From an uncultured Porphyromonadaceae bacterium (GTDB taxonomy: Bacteria > Bacteroidota > Bacteroidia > Bacteroidales > Muribaculaceae): DNA of 25,262 bases. The stretch is from positions 1 through 25,262 of the forward strand of contig CAMWRO010000008.1 in the NCBI GenBank assembly GCA_947176615.1, given 5' to 3'. The notes beneath the pieces are model-generated. The model ran no database searches, was not told the origin of the DNA, and saw only the letters and a list, made by a program, of their open reading frames with translations. The stretch's first letter is position 1. Each line of letters begins with the position of its first letter. The position numbers and the translations under genes are program-made. Positions 8,237 to 15,986 of the stretch are shown in pieces.

Positions 8237-8497
8237 TTATGCTTCAGCGGGGGCGACGTTGATAAACTTGCGTCCTTCCTTGCCTTCAGTGAAGACAACA
8301 ACACCGTCGATGAGAGCGAAAATGGTGTGATCCTTGCCCATGCCCACGTTGAGGCCCGGGTGGTGAACTGTACCACGCTGACGCTTGATGATGTTGCCTG
8401 CCTTGCAGTGCTGACCACCGAAAATCTTTACGCCGAGGCGTTTGCTTTCTGATTCGCGGCCGTTCTTAGAACTACCTACACCTTTTTTATGTGCCAT
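8237..8497 (-). CDS. rpmA: Large ribosomal subunit protein bL27
   Basis: The 86-residue protein has the L27 start MAHKKGVGSSKNGRESESKRLGVK and the conserved HCKAGNIIKRQRGTVHHPGLNVGMGKDHTIFAL. L27 sits near the peptidyl-transferase centre. There is no N-terminal extension of the kind that is cleaved in Firmicutes. It lies 21 bp after rplU and is followed by a terminator, so the two form a short operon. Confidence 0.97.
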   Translation of the reverse strand: MAHKKGVGSSKNGRESESKRLGVKIFGGQHCKAGNIIKRQRGTVHHPGLNVGMGKDHTIFALIDGVVVFTEGKEGRKFINVAPAEA

Positions 8498-8518
8498 GTT
8501 GAGTTGAGATTTTAGGGG

Positions 8519-8839
8519 TTAAGCAACAACTTCTTTAATTAACACTTTGGTGAAACACTGGCGATGGCCGTTTTTGCGGCGGTAGCCTTTGCGACGTTTC
8601 TTCTTGAAAACGATCACTTTTTCACCCTTTACGAGAGGTGTCAGAACCTCACATACAACTTTTGCGCCTTCTACAGTGGGAGCGCCAACCTTTACTGCAT
8701 CGTCGGACTGAGCGAGGAGAACGCGGTCAAATTCAACCTTGTCACCTTCTTTGACAGCTTCGCCGAGATAGTGGACATACAGGAACTTCTCGGGCTCGGC
8801 CTTGAACTGCTGTCCTTGGATTTCTACGATAGCGTACAT
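8519..8839 (-). CDS. rplU: Large ribosomal subunit protein bL21
   Basis: The 106-residue protein begins MYAIVEIQGQQFKAEPEKFLYVHYL and ends with the basic KKRRKGYRRKNGHRQCFTKVLIKEV, both typical of L21. L21 binds 23S rRNA. It is the first gene of the rplU-rpmA unit, with a canonical promoter about 90 bp upstream and a GC-rich leader that can fold. Confidence 0.97.
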   Translation of the reverse strand: MYAIVEIQGQQFKAEPEKFLYVHYLGEAVKEGDKVEFDRVLLAQSDDAVKVGAPTVEGAKVVCEVLTPLVKGEKVIVFKKKRRKGYRRKNGHRQCFTKVLIKEVVA

Positions 8840-8866
8840 CGTTAATTATTTGTTTTACAGGTTACT

Positions 8867-8915
8867 CCGTCGGGCGGACACGCTAATGCGCCTCGCTTTA
8901 TCAGGCCCGATACGG
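8867..8915 (-). promoter_or_regulatory. Structured 5' leader of rplU
   Basis: In the transcript, bases corresponding to 8905-8909 pair with 8871-8875 (5 bp, all G-C) and 8913-8915 with 8867-8869 (3 bp), enclosing a small hairpin at 8881-8890 (CGC TAAT GCG). Such a compact fold before a ribosomal protein operon could be a protein-binding leader. That role is inference. Confidence 0.35.
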
Positions 8916-8927
8916 CTAAATCGACCG

Positions 8928-8959
8928 CAAAGATAGTGAAAACCATCCGATTATGCAAA
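8928..8959 (-). promoter_or_regulatory. Promoter of rplU-rpmA
   Basis: On the minus strand TTTG (8959-8956) is separated by exactly 20 bp from TATCTTTG (8935-8928), a full match to the Bacteroidota -33/-7 promoter. Confidence 0.85.
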
Positions 8960-8990
8960 TGTTTTTTGAAAACACGGCTAAAATTTTGAC

Positions 8991-9833
8991 TCAAAATTTC
9001 AACTCCATTTCAAACTGGGTGTTCCTCACTTCCATCCCTGCTGACAGCAGGAAGGAGTTGAGCGAATGACACGAGGGGACAATGTTGATGGCTTTTAACG
9101 AGCCGGTGCGGCTGTCACCGGCCGCGCGTGAAAGCAGGGCGCACCCTATCCCACGGCGGCGCAGTCCCGGGTCGACAGCAATTTGGGTCAGGTCGCCCGA
9201 AGCAGGCTCGACGACACTGTACCCCGCCAGCCTTCCGTTGATAAACGCGCCAGTGGCAATCAAAGTGTCTCCTGCACGGATTATAGACTCATGGCTGTTC
9301 TGCCACGATGGGGCAAAATCGTGGAACATCCCGGCCGCAGGCAGCCTGTCAGTGGTGATGCGGCGCAGCTCGACAGCTCCCTCTTTATGGGGAGTGATGT
9401 GGGCACATTCTTGGAAATAGCAGTTGAACTGCCTCGTCTCAACAAATCCCATCTTGCCATACACGTTGATGGCCGCACGGTTGTTCTGAAGGACTTCCAG
9501 AATGTAGCGGCTGATGCCTGCTTGGACCAGACGGGGCGTGGCATACTCGAAAATCCTGCCCGCAAGTCCCTGCCCGCGGTATCGGGCAACAGTCCCCGTG
9601 CCGGTATCATAGGCCGTCGGCTGTCCGTCGAAGACGCCGGTACCGTTAAATGTGAATGACACGATGCGTCCGTTGTCAAATGCCGCGAATGACAGTTCAG
9701 GGTTGAATCCGCGCCTTGTCAGCATGGCTTGCAGTTGCGGACGGTCGATAACGATGTCATAGTCGGCAAATGCATCCATGAACGCATCGGCAAGCCGGTC
9801 AAAAGCTATTCCTTCAAGTGATTTGATTTCCAT
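8991..9833 (-). CDS. Tandem-domain GNAT family N-acetyltransferase
   Basis: This 280-residue protein carries two acetyl-CoA binding signatures: YRGQGLAGRIFE (about 85-96) in the first half and LRRRGIGCALLS (about 222-233) in the second. It is therefore a double GNAT and not a single ~150-residue domain. EVLQNNRAAINVYGKMGFVETR is the usual end of a GNAT domain. The first half also resembles the N-terminal part of Bacteroidota GNATs starting with D-x-F-x-x-AFADY. The acceptor substrate is unknown. It is transcribed alone from its own promoter and ends about 30 bp before the rplU promoter, with no clear terminator between. Confidence 0.85.
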   Translation of the reverse strand: MEIKSLEGIAFDRLADAFMDAFADYDIVIDRPQLQAMLTRRGFNPELSFAAFDNGRIVSFTFNGTGVFDGQPTAYDTGTGTVARYRGQGLAGRIFEYATPRLVQAGISRYILEVLQNNRAAINVYGKMGFVETRQFNCYFQECAHITPHKEGAVELRRITTDRLPAAGMFHDFAPSWQNSHESIIRAGDTLIATGAFINGRLAGYSVVEPASGDLTQIAVDPGLRRRGIGCALLSRAAGDSRTGSLKAINIVPSCHSLNSFLLSAGMEVRNTQFEMELKF

Positions 9834-9875
9834 TGTTGTGTCGGGTTTATTACCCGTTAGACGCGGAAAAGTCCC

Positions 9876-9907
9876 GAAAGTTACACCCTTTAACTCCCGG
9901 TGACAAG
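9876..9907 (-). promoter_or_regulatory. Promoter of the tandem GNAT gene
   Basis: On the minus strand CTTG (9907-9904), 20 bp, then TAACTTTC (9883-9876), one base off TAnnTTTG. A small CGGGT/ACCCG hairpin lies in the short leader (9842-9856). Confidence 0.6.
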
Positions 9908-9910
9908 AAA

Positions 9911-9928
9911 AACGTCAGTGGAGACGTT
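9911..9928. repeat. Short inverted repeat before the O-acetyltransferase gene
   Basis: AACGTC (9911-9916) and GACGTT (9923-9928) form a perfect 6-bp dyad with a 6-bp centre, 27 bp before the ATG at 9955. It may be an operator or a leader hairpin; there is no T-run that would make it a plus-strand terminator. Confidence 0.35.
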
Positions 9929-9954
9929 ATTTATAGTAAGAAAATCAATGGAAT

Positions 9955-10545
9955 ATGACTGAAAAAGAGAAATCGGCACTCGGGGTGCTGTATGATGCCA
10001 ACTATGACGAGCAGCTCATAACCGAGCGGCTTGCCGCGATGGAACTGTGTCACGACTATAATGACCTGCGTCCCTCCCGCTATGACGAAAAAGACGCGAT
10101 ACTCTCGCGCCTTCTCGGTCGCAAGGGTGTGCGCTGCATCATAAACGCACCCTTTCACTGCGACCTCGGCTACAATATTGAAGTAGGCGACAATTTTTTT
10201 GCCAACTACAACTTCGTGGTGCTCGACGCAGCCAAGGTGGTGATTGGCGACAATGTCTTCATCGCCCCCAACGTGGGCATATACACCGCAGGCCATCCCC
10301 TCGACGCGGAAAAACGCAACCTCGGCCTCGAATACGCCTTTCCCGTCACCGTCGGCAACGACGTGTGGATAGGAGGCGGCGTGCAGATATGCCCCGGCGT
10401 TACAATCGGCGACGGCACGGTAATCGGAGCAGGGAGCGTCGTGACACGCGATATTCCTGCCCGGGTTCTTGCCGCCGGGAATCCCTGCCGGATAATACGC
10501 GAGATTACCGACGAGGATTCCCGCAAGTACAAGACTCTTACATGA
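9955..10545 (+). CDS. Sugar O-acetyltransferase, maltose/galactoside acetyltransferase type
   Basis: The 196-residue protein has the N-terminal Mac domain (about 5-55, with LYDANYDEQLITERLAAMELCHDYN) and a left-handed beta-helix of hexapeptide repeats (about 70-180: IGDNVFIAPNVGIY, VGNDVWIGGGVQICPGVTIGDGTVIGAGSVVTRDIP). The catalytic histidine is His114 in YTAGHP. Family members move acetyl from acetyl-CoA to a sugar hydroxyl in the cytoplasm; which sugar is not visible. Its last bases overlap the end of a small convergent membrane-protein gene by 8 bp. Confidence 0.93.
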   Translation: MTEKEKSALGVLYDANYDEQLITERLAAMELCHDYNDLRPSRYDEKDAILSRLLGRKGVRCIINAPFHCDLGYNIEVGDNFFANYNFVVLDAAKVVIGDNVFIAPNVGIYTAGHPLDAEKRNLGLEYAFPVTVGNDVWIGGGVQICPGVTIGDGTVIGAGSVVTRDIPARVLAAGNPCRIIREITDEDSRKYKTLT

Positions 10546-10681
10546 CCGGCATGATGAGCGCGGCCACATCGGTATCGCCAAGGAGGTCGGCCACCGTAAG
10601 CCATACAAGCAGCAACGCAATCAATACGAGCACTCCGATAACGAGCCATGTGCTAACTCGGGATTTCTTCTCTTTACTCAT
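10538..10681 (-). CDS. Small single-pass membrane protein (47 residues), unknown function
   Basis: An ATG at 10681 opens a 47-codon frame ending in TAA at 10538. The product begins with a basic head (MSKEKKSRVSTW), then about 18 hydrophobic residues (LVIGVLVLIALLLVWLTV), then a short acidic tail ADLLGDTDVAALIMPVM. This layout fits a single membrane helix with the N-terminus in the cytoplasm. It fills the gap between the O-acetyltransferase gene, whose end it overlaps by 8 bp, and the divergent prmC. I see no canonical promoter. It could still be a chance frame, but the composition is non-random and no other gene explains this space. Confidence 0.6.
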   Translation of the reverse strand: MSKEKKSRVSTWLVIGVLVLIALLLVWLTVADLLGDTDVAALIMPVM

Positions 10682-10765
10682 CGTGATAAAATTTTAGTGA
10701 TGTACAATAGTTGACGTTTTCTATAAAAACATCACATACCCGCAAAATGTTCCGATGTTTTTTGT

Positions 10766-10773
10766 TACTTTTG
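10766..10773 (+). promoter_or_regulatory. Candidate -7 element of the prmC-recX-comF operon
   Basis: TACTTTTG fits TAnnTTTG, 21 bp before the prmC ATG. No -33 TTG is found at the usual distance. The leader would be short, about 15 nt. Confidence 0.5.
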
Positions 10774-10794
10774 CAGCATTAATATAAATGGCTT

Positions 10795-11652
10795 ATGACA
10801 CTTAAAGAATGTCTTGACGGGGCGGTGGCGGCTCTCGCGGCGCAGTATGGCGACGGGGAGGCGCGGTGGCTCGTGCGCATCGTTATCGAGCATGTCAAGG
10901 GGTATTCGCCGGTTGATGTCGCCCTTAAACGCGATGAGCCGGTGAGCGACTTTGTCAGCGGAAAGATTGACGCGGTCGTCAGGCGTTTGCTTGACGGCGA
11001 GCCTGTGCAGTATATCTTCGGGGATACCTATTGGCACGGGATGGAGCTTAAAGTGACTCCCGACGTGCTGATACCGAGACCCGAGACTGCCGAACTTGTC
11101 GATATGATTGCCAATGACAACAGGGGGAGGAAGGATTTGCGGGTGCTTGACGTCGGCACCGGGAGCGGCTGTATTGCAATAGCATTGTCACGCTGGCTCG
11201 ATTTCCCGCAGGTGACAGCCATCGATGTCTCGCTTGCGGCCTTGAAAGTGGCGATGGAGAACGCGGTCAGTCTTAAAGCCGATGTGACATTCCTGCATGA
11301 GGATATATTGGCGGTTCTGCCTCCGGCACGTCCCCAATTTGACATCATTGTCTCCAATCCTCCCTATATAGTGGATAGTGAGCGGGACGAAATGGAGAAA
11401 AACGTGCTTGAGCATGAGCCTCAGGGCGCATTGTTTGTTCCTGATGATGATCCGTTGAAATTCTATCATGCGATTGCCCGTTATGCTACGGGTGCCCTCG
11501 TTGGAGGTGGAAGACTTTATTTTGAACTCAATCCGCTTTTTGCCGACCGATTGAAAAATGAGCTGGAGGATAGCGGTGAGTGGGAGAATGTTATTGTGTC
11601 TCTCGACATGCAGCGGAGGCAGCGGTTCCTGACAGCGACGCGACGGTCATGA
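10795..11652 (+). CDS. prmC: Peptide chain release factor N5-glutamine methyltransferase
   Basis: The 285-residue protein has an N-terminal helical domain that ends in GEPVQYIFGDTYWHGMELKVTPDVLIPRPETAELVD, the standard PrmC link. The SAM-binding methyltransferase domain follows with DVGTGSGCIAIAL (119-131) and the glutamine-binding NPPY (188-191). It methylates the Gln of the GGQ loop in RF1 and RF2, which aids termination. Its stop overlaps the recX start (ATGA at 11649-11652). Confidence 0.95.
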   Translation: MTLKECLDGAVAALAAQYGDGEARWLVRIVIEHVKGYSPVDVALKRDEPVSDFVSGKIDAVVRRLLDGEPVQYIFGDTYWHGMELKVTPDVLIPRPETAELVDMIANDNRGRKDLRVLDVGTGSGCIAIALSRWLDFPQVTAIDVSLAALKVAMENAVSLKADVTFLHEDILAVLPPARPQFDIIVSNPPYIVDSERDEMEKNVLEHEPQGALFVPDDDPLKFYHAIARYATGALVGGGRLYFELNPLFADRLKNELEDSGEWENVIVSLDMQRRQRFLTATRRS

Positions 11653-12155
11653 AATCAGCCAAGAAACCGTTGTCGCCCGAGAAGGCGCTTGAACGGGTGC
11701 AGCTGCTATGCAGCCGCACGGAGCAATGCACGGCCGATATTGTCAGAAAGCTGACAGGGTGGGGCATCGGTCACGACAGCGTGGAAAAGATTGTCGCGTC
11801 TTTGCGGCGTGACAGGTTTCTCGATGACGCGAGGTTTGCGCGGGCCTATTGTTATGACAAATTCAATTTCAGCGGTTGGGGAAGACGCAAGATTGCACAG
11901 GGGCTGTGGGCCAAACGTGTCTCACGCGAGTTGGTCATGTCGGCACTTGACGAGATTGACGAGGTGGAATACCGCAAGATGGCTCGCCTCGTTATTAAGA
12001 GCCGCGTGCCACTCATTGCCGACGCGCTCATGACTCGTGAGGGGCGCAACAAGCTGCTGCGTTTTGCCGTGGGGCGAGGATATGAGATGAAGCTCGCGAT
12101 TGATATAATCCGCTCGCTTGCAGCCGGGGATGACGATGATGAAGGGGTGGATTGA
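11649..12155 (+). CDS. recX: Regulatory protein RecX
   Basis: The start is the ATG at 11649, which overlaps the prmC stop; the longer frame from 11580 lies inside prmC. The product is 168 residues. It has three-helix repeats of the RecX type: ALERVQLLCSRTEQCTADIVRKLTGWGI, IVASLRRDRFLDDARFARAYCYDKFNFSGWGRRKIAQGLWAKRVS, and a degenerate C-terminal unit. RecX binds RecA filaments and limits recombination and SOS activity. Here it is next to prmC and comF, not recA. It overlaps comF by up to 26 bp. Confidence 0.88.
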   Translation: MKSAKKPLSPEKALERVQLLCSRTEQCTADIVRKLTGWGIGHDSVEKIVASLRRDRFLDDARFARAYCYDKFNFSGWGRRKIAQGLWAKRVSRELVMSALDEIDEVEYRKMARLVIKSRVPLIADALMTREGRNKLLRFAVGRGYEMKLAIDIIRSLAAGDDDDEGVD

Positions 12156-12834
12156 CGATCTGATAGGGATGGTGTTTCCGCGAGTGTGTGAGGTGTGCGG
12201 ACAGTCGCTCGTGCACGGCGAGGAGTATTTGTGTCTCGGCTGTTTCGTGGGGATGCCGCGCACCGGGATTCATCGCGACACATTTAACGCGGTTCACCGG
12301 CGTCTTGCAGGAAAAACTCCGGTCGACCGTGCCGCGTCAATGTACTGGTATTATCGTCAGAGCGACTATGCGCGTCTCATCCACGAGGCGAAATACCGCG
12401 GTCGTCCGGCTCTTGCGCGGTGGCTCGGGCATAGATATGCCGCCGAAATAAAGTCTGACGGATTTTTTGACGGTATTGACCTGCTGCTTCCGGTTCCGAT
12501 GTATTTTCTCAAGAGGATGTTTCGCGGCTATAATCAAGCCGAGGCCATCGCCCTCGGTGTTTCAGCCGAGACCGGAATCCCGGTCGGCGACAACCTCGTG
12601 GCCCGGCGTGGTCATGCTACACAAACCCGCAAAGACTCTTACGGTCGCTATCTTAACTCTCGCGGCATCTACGGAGTGCGCCGCCCTGAAGAACTTTCGG
12701 GCAGGCATCTCCTTGTCGTCGATGATGTGGTGACAACCGGCGCAACCCTCCTTGCCTGTCTCGACGAGTTACACGCCGCCGCCCCGACCGCGACCCTCAG
12801 CGTCCTCACCCTCGCCGCCACCCATCTGAGGTAA
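12130..12834 (+). CDS. comF: ComF family protein (phosphoribosyltransferase-like)
   Basis: I take ATG 12130 (234 residues); ATG 12139 is nearly as good. Both lie inside the end of recX, which suggests coupling. The N-terminus has a zinc-ribbon pair of cysteines (Cys20, Cys23 and Cys35, Cys38) in CEVCG and CLGC. The rest is a type I phosphoribosyltransferase fold: YKYRGRP-like EAKYRGRPALARWLG, LLPVPMYFLKRMFRGYNQAEAIA, and the PRPP loop VVDDVVTTGATL. ComF proteins take part in DNA uptake and in restart of damaged forks in some bacteria, possibly with a salvage role. The stop codon lies only 7 bp from the convergent end of the accessory module. Confidence 0.93.
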   Translation: MTMMKGWIDDLIGMVFPRVCEVCGQSLVHGEEYLCLGCFVGMPRTGIHRDTFNAVHRRLAGKTPVDRAASMYWYYRQSDYARLIHEAKYRGRPALARWLGHRYAAEIKSDGFFDGIDLLLPVPMYFLKRMFRGYNQAEAIALGVSAETGIPVGDNLVARRGHATQTRKDSYGRYLNSRGIYGVRRPEELSGRHLLVVDDVVTTGATLLACLDELHAAAPTATLSVLTLAATHLR

Positions 12835-12841
12835 AAGTGGT

Positions 12842-13675
12842 TCACGAATATTTCTGTTCTAAGATACCGGCAATTTCTTCGGTCTCCTTTTGATTGGTGC
12901 CGGTAGTCTGAATAACAATCCCAAGACCTTTGTCTGTATTGGTCAACACAATTTCGATTTGGCCGTTGGATTTTACTTTGTCAATAAAATTTCGAGCAGT
13001 CGGTTTGTATGGCGTAGAATTTATGAGTGCGCAGACATAAGGTGAATTTCGCAATCGTTCCCATAATTCTTTCAACTTGTCTTTCCCGTGATCATCGCGT
13101 AGGTGCATCGGTTTCTTTTCAGGAGAAAGGTTGCATTTGCGTAATACGACGGGTGTGTGCGTTGAAATGTAGGAGCTAAATTCACTCGTTTGGCAGTGTT
13201 CAGGGGAAGATAATGCCAACACTGTGTATGTCCCTTTTTCCGTGCCTGTTACAATCAGATTATGACGGTGATTTTCTGCCCAGTAATTCAGGTGGAAAAA
13301 AGAAATGCCAATGGTTTCGTAAAGGTAAGCTGTGCCAAGACCATAAGCAATAAACTTGTCATCCTCTATGACAATGTGAAAATCATTTTCGGAATACCGA
13401 CGTTCAATTTCGCTGTTCGGCTCAATCATTGGATATGTTGCCAAAGTCAGCATATAGTCATAGAAATGACGGAATGAAGGCTTCGTTTGAATATCGTTAA
13501 GCGATATGTCATCGGTGAGACGTATATTGTCAAAAGGGGTGTCAAATTTCACTCCTTTAAATCCGAATGATTCTGCTGTTTCGTAGGTCTTTGAAAACCG
13601 GCTGAGTACGTTATATGCGCTTTCAAGGCAGGAGCAAGGAGAGAGTACCGACAGCTCGTTAAAAATTAGATACAT
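12842..13675 (-). CDS. Unrecognised protein, third gene of the DUF262/AAA module (possible effector)
   Basis: I choose ATG 13675 (MYLIFNELSVLSPC), two bases after the ATPase stop, giving 277 residues; the frame is open further upstream but that lies within the ATPase gene. I do not recognise the family. There is no signal peptide or membrane helix. Visible landmarks: a Cys pair near the start (SPCSC), a middle part rich in aromatic residues (FRHFYDYMLTLATYP, FFHLNYWAENHRHN), and a C-terminal part with a charged HLRDDHGKDKLKELWERL segment, INSTPYKPTARNFIDKV, and a beta-rich IEIVLTNTDKGLGIVIQTTG ending. The HxxDDHGKDK cluster could be an active site, but this is a guess. Position and spacing say it works with the two genes before it. 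Confidence 0.72.
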   Translation of the reverse strand: MYLIFNELSVLSPCSCLESAYNVLSRFSKTYETAESFGFKGVKFDTPFDNIRLTDDISLNDIQTKPSFRHFYDYMLTLATYPMIEPNSEIERRYSENDFHIVIEDDKFIAYGLGTAYLYETIGISFFHLNYWAENHRHNLIVTGTEKGTYTVLALSSPEHCQTSEFSSYISTHTPVVLRKCNLSPEKKPMHLRDDHGKDKLKELWERLRNSPYVCALINSTPYKPTARNFIDKVKSNGQIEIVLTNTDKGLGIVIQTTGTNQKETEEIAGILEQKYS

Positions 13676-13677
13676 GG

Positions 13678-14788
13678 CTAAATTAAATTCTTTAACTGGT
13701 TCTGCCACTCGTCCATAAAGTCAGCCGGATAATCGCTTAAAGAGCCGTTAGGGTAAATATAAATTGGACGGACATTGCAATATTGACCTTCGTCGGAAGT
13801 AACGCGTTCAAAGTAAGAGATATTCACATCCTCGCTGGAAATAATAGCCTGTTTCACTGCCACGCGCACTCCGTTTAATATATGGTCACTGTGAGTTTCG
13901 ACAATTATCTGCATTCCCGGAGGCTGCTGCAAGTGCGAGCAGGCGCCCGAGGCGTGCCTGTCCGCGAGGATGAATATGAGCCTCGGGATTTTCGATTATA
14001 ATGAGTTTGCTTTTCTCATGAGACAGCAATGAGACGATAATAGGGAGAACGTATGAGATGCCGAACCCGACATTTTTGGGGCGAAAGTCGCGTGTGGTGA
14101 AATCATTGGCGGAGAATCGGTATTTCAATATAATTTTATCGGTACCGGATATTTCTTGAGTTTCAAGAGTAATGTCGGGACTGATTTCACCCATCCATGC
14201 AATTACTTGATGCAATAGTGTTTTGGATTTGGCATCAGGATGACACAATTGGTCGGGAACGGTCACGTTCAGTCCGAAGTGATTCAGGTAATGTATCGCA
14301 TACTGACCGCGTTTTCCTATCTGATGGTTTTCAACTACATCTTTATAGGACATCGAGTAATCGGTCTGCGGGCCGGTGCGCTCCGCCTCAAGATAGGTGA
14401 AGTTGTTGTTGAAGATAGGGTATTGGGAAAGGTTCAGACCACTATTGTCGATGGAATTGGTCAGAACATTATTTTCTGACTGATAATCAAGACTACATTC
14501 AATCAGGGAATCCTCACCGCTGTCATTTTTTAAGCCTACATTTATGGTTATGACTTCATCTTCGGCACCTTGGTATAGCGCATCTTGACCACGCCCGATC
14601 TCAACGAGATTGCCATTAAGTGAAAATTCCCGTAGGTTGTTTTCGCGGCTTTGTCGCATCAGAAGCAGTGCCTGAATGACAGAACTTTTTCCCATGCCGT
14701 TCAGACCCATGAAGATATTCAGGTTTCTCGGGATGATAAAAATGTCTTTGAGCGATTTGAAGTTCTCAATCTGAATGGAGGTTATCAT
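13678..14788 (-). pseudogene. AAA ATPase with DUF3696 tail, broken by a +1 frameshift
   Basis: The first frame (14788 to 13886, 300 codons) begins MITSIQIENFKSLKDI and has Walker A GLNGMGKSS (28-36) and the Walker B-like LIIIENPEAHIHPRGQ (about 262-277). It then runs out of frame after LLALAAAS. The next frame resumes at 13914 with MQIIVETHSDHILNGVRVAVKQ and ends in the DUF3696-type tail PIYIYPNGSLSDYPADFMDEWQNQLKNLI. Removing one base in the GGGAA at 13914-13918 restores a continuous OLD/AAA_15-like ATPase of about 369 residues. As written the ATPase would be split just before its ETHSDH motif. It could be a true mutation, a recoding site, two polypeptides, or an assembly error. Its start overlaps the DUF262 stop (ATGA). 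Confidence 0.85.
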
Positions 14789-15966
14789 ATTGCCAGTTGC
14801 CGGTTGATGAGTTCTTTTATTTTGGTAAATCGATATTTGACTTTGGCTCTGTCGCCTGTCGAAGCACTGATTGTTGCGACAAAACGGCTGTCATCGCGCA
14901 TTAGTTTCATAAATGACTCGAAGACAAATTCACGTTCATTCATCAACTTTTTCCTTTCTTCGGTAGTAAGTTGGGCGAGGCACACGCTCCATACTTCAAA
15001 CAAAGCCTTGTTAATTGGGTAACGTTTTTCTTGACGGTAAAACACTTTTCGGAAAGTCCAACGGGTGAATATAAATCTTGCGAGATTCATGGCGGCCTTG
15101 AAATCGTATTCGATTTTAAAGAGATCGTAGGGCGAAAGTTCGCGAAGATATTTCATCACCCGCGACAAGAATGTGTCTAAATCCGTGCGGTAGTCATCGG
15201 GAGAAAACAGATAGAATGCGACAAATCGGGTTACAAATTCCCTGTCAAGCATACGCTCGACAGGAACTGCGTTCTGTGTGGCTCGTATAAATTCATTACA
15301 TGCCGCAAGACGGCTTATAAATCGGGCGGGGAGACCCTGATTCAGAGCGTGCCTGATTTCCTGCAGTTCAAGTTGCTTTCCACCCGTGTTGATGCGTTTG
15401 AAGATATTAAATTTGACATCCTCGGGAGTGCCGGGATTGATAATGTAGGCAACGATGTTGGTTTCCTCAATCTGTCTCTGGTAGGGGCGGGGAAGTTGGC
15501 TGAATGTCAGGCCGCCAATTTTTTTCTCCAAAAATTCTAAGCCTGTTAATTTCAACTCGTTTTTCACAACGAAATTCTTAATAGCGCTAAGTCTTTGCAG
15601 GCCGTCGACAACAAGCCATCTTTCGTCATTTGTTCCGTCAAAGTAAAATGCGGGTAGCGGAATTCGGATGAGCAATGATTCTATTAGCTGACTCTGCTGT
15701 TCCGGGGTCCAAAGATTACCACTGCGTTGAAATTCAGGGTTTAAATCGATTTCGTTTTCACGCAATCGTTTAATTAGGTTGTCAAGAGTCAAAGTCTTGC
15801 TGTTGATGTCGATGCTTTTTGGGTCAAAAGGCTCTGTAATTTCCTGCTGCGAGGCATCATCAACAGATGACTCGGCATTCTCGGTTTCCACTGAAAATTC
15901 GTTTTTCAGTGTCTGAAACCGAGAATAATCTTCTTGAAAATTGTTGTTTTGATTTACAGAACGCAT
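14785..15966 (-). CDS. DUF262 (GmrS/ParB-Srx-like) protein
   Basis: The 393-residue protein has a low-complexity acidic N-terminus (about 1-55), then a DUF262 domain: LNPEFQRSGNLWTPEQQSQLIESLLIRIPLPAFYFD (about 75-110) and the nucleotide-binding motif VVDGLQRLSAI (119-129), a variant of the family's DGQQR. FNIFKRINTGGKQLELQEIRHALNQG (about 185-215) is the conserved second half. The C-terminus (KVKYRFTKIKELI) is helical, and I see no DUF1524 or HNH nuclease motif as found in full GmrSD. DUF262 proteins are frequent in restriction and other defence loci, where the domain binds or hydrolyses NTPs. It is the first gene of a three-gene operon with a strong promoter and a palindrome upstream. Confidence 0.88.
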   Translation of the reverse strand: MRSVNQNNNFQEDYSRFQTLKNEFSVETENAESSVDDASQQEITEPFDPKSIDINSKTLTLDNLIKRLRENEIDLNPEFQRSGNLWTPEQQSQLIESLLIRIPLPAFYFDGTNDERWLVVDGLQRLSAIKNFVVKNELKLTGLEFLEKKIGGLTFSQLPRPYQRQIEETNIVAYIINPGTPEDVKFNIFKRINTGGKQLELQEIRHALNQGLPARFISRLAACNEFIRATQNAVPVERMLDREFVTRFVAFYLFSPDDYRTDLDTFLSRVMKYLRELSPYDLFKIEYDFKAAMNLARFIFTRWTFRKVFYRQEKRYPINKALFEVWSVCLAQLTTEERKKLMNEREFVFESFMKLMRDDSRFVATISASTGDRAKVKYRFTKIKELINRQLAI

Positions 15967-15986
15967 ATAGAGACGATTTTAGACAG

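Noticed and set aside
8564..8845. Plus-strand frame opposite rplU
   Set aside because: It mirrors a ribosomal protein gene with certain identity; the Phe/Leu-rich product is a by-product of the Lys/Glu-rich opposite strand.
11580..11648. N-terminal extension of RecX upstream of 11649
   Set aside because: It lies in prmC in another frame; the ATG overlapping the prmC stop gives the usual RecX start.
13886..13932. Programmed ribosomal frameshift in the AAA ATPase
   Set aside because: I see no slippery heptamer, rare-codon or stop pattern typical of programmed sites; a plain 1-bp indel is simpler, though recoding is not excluded.
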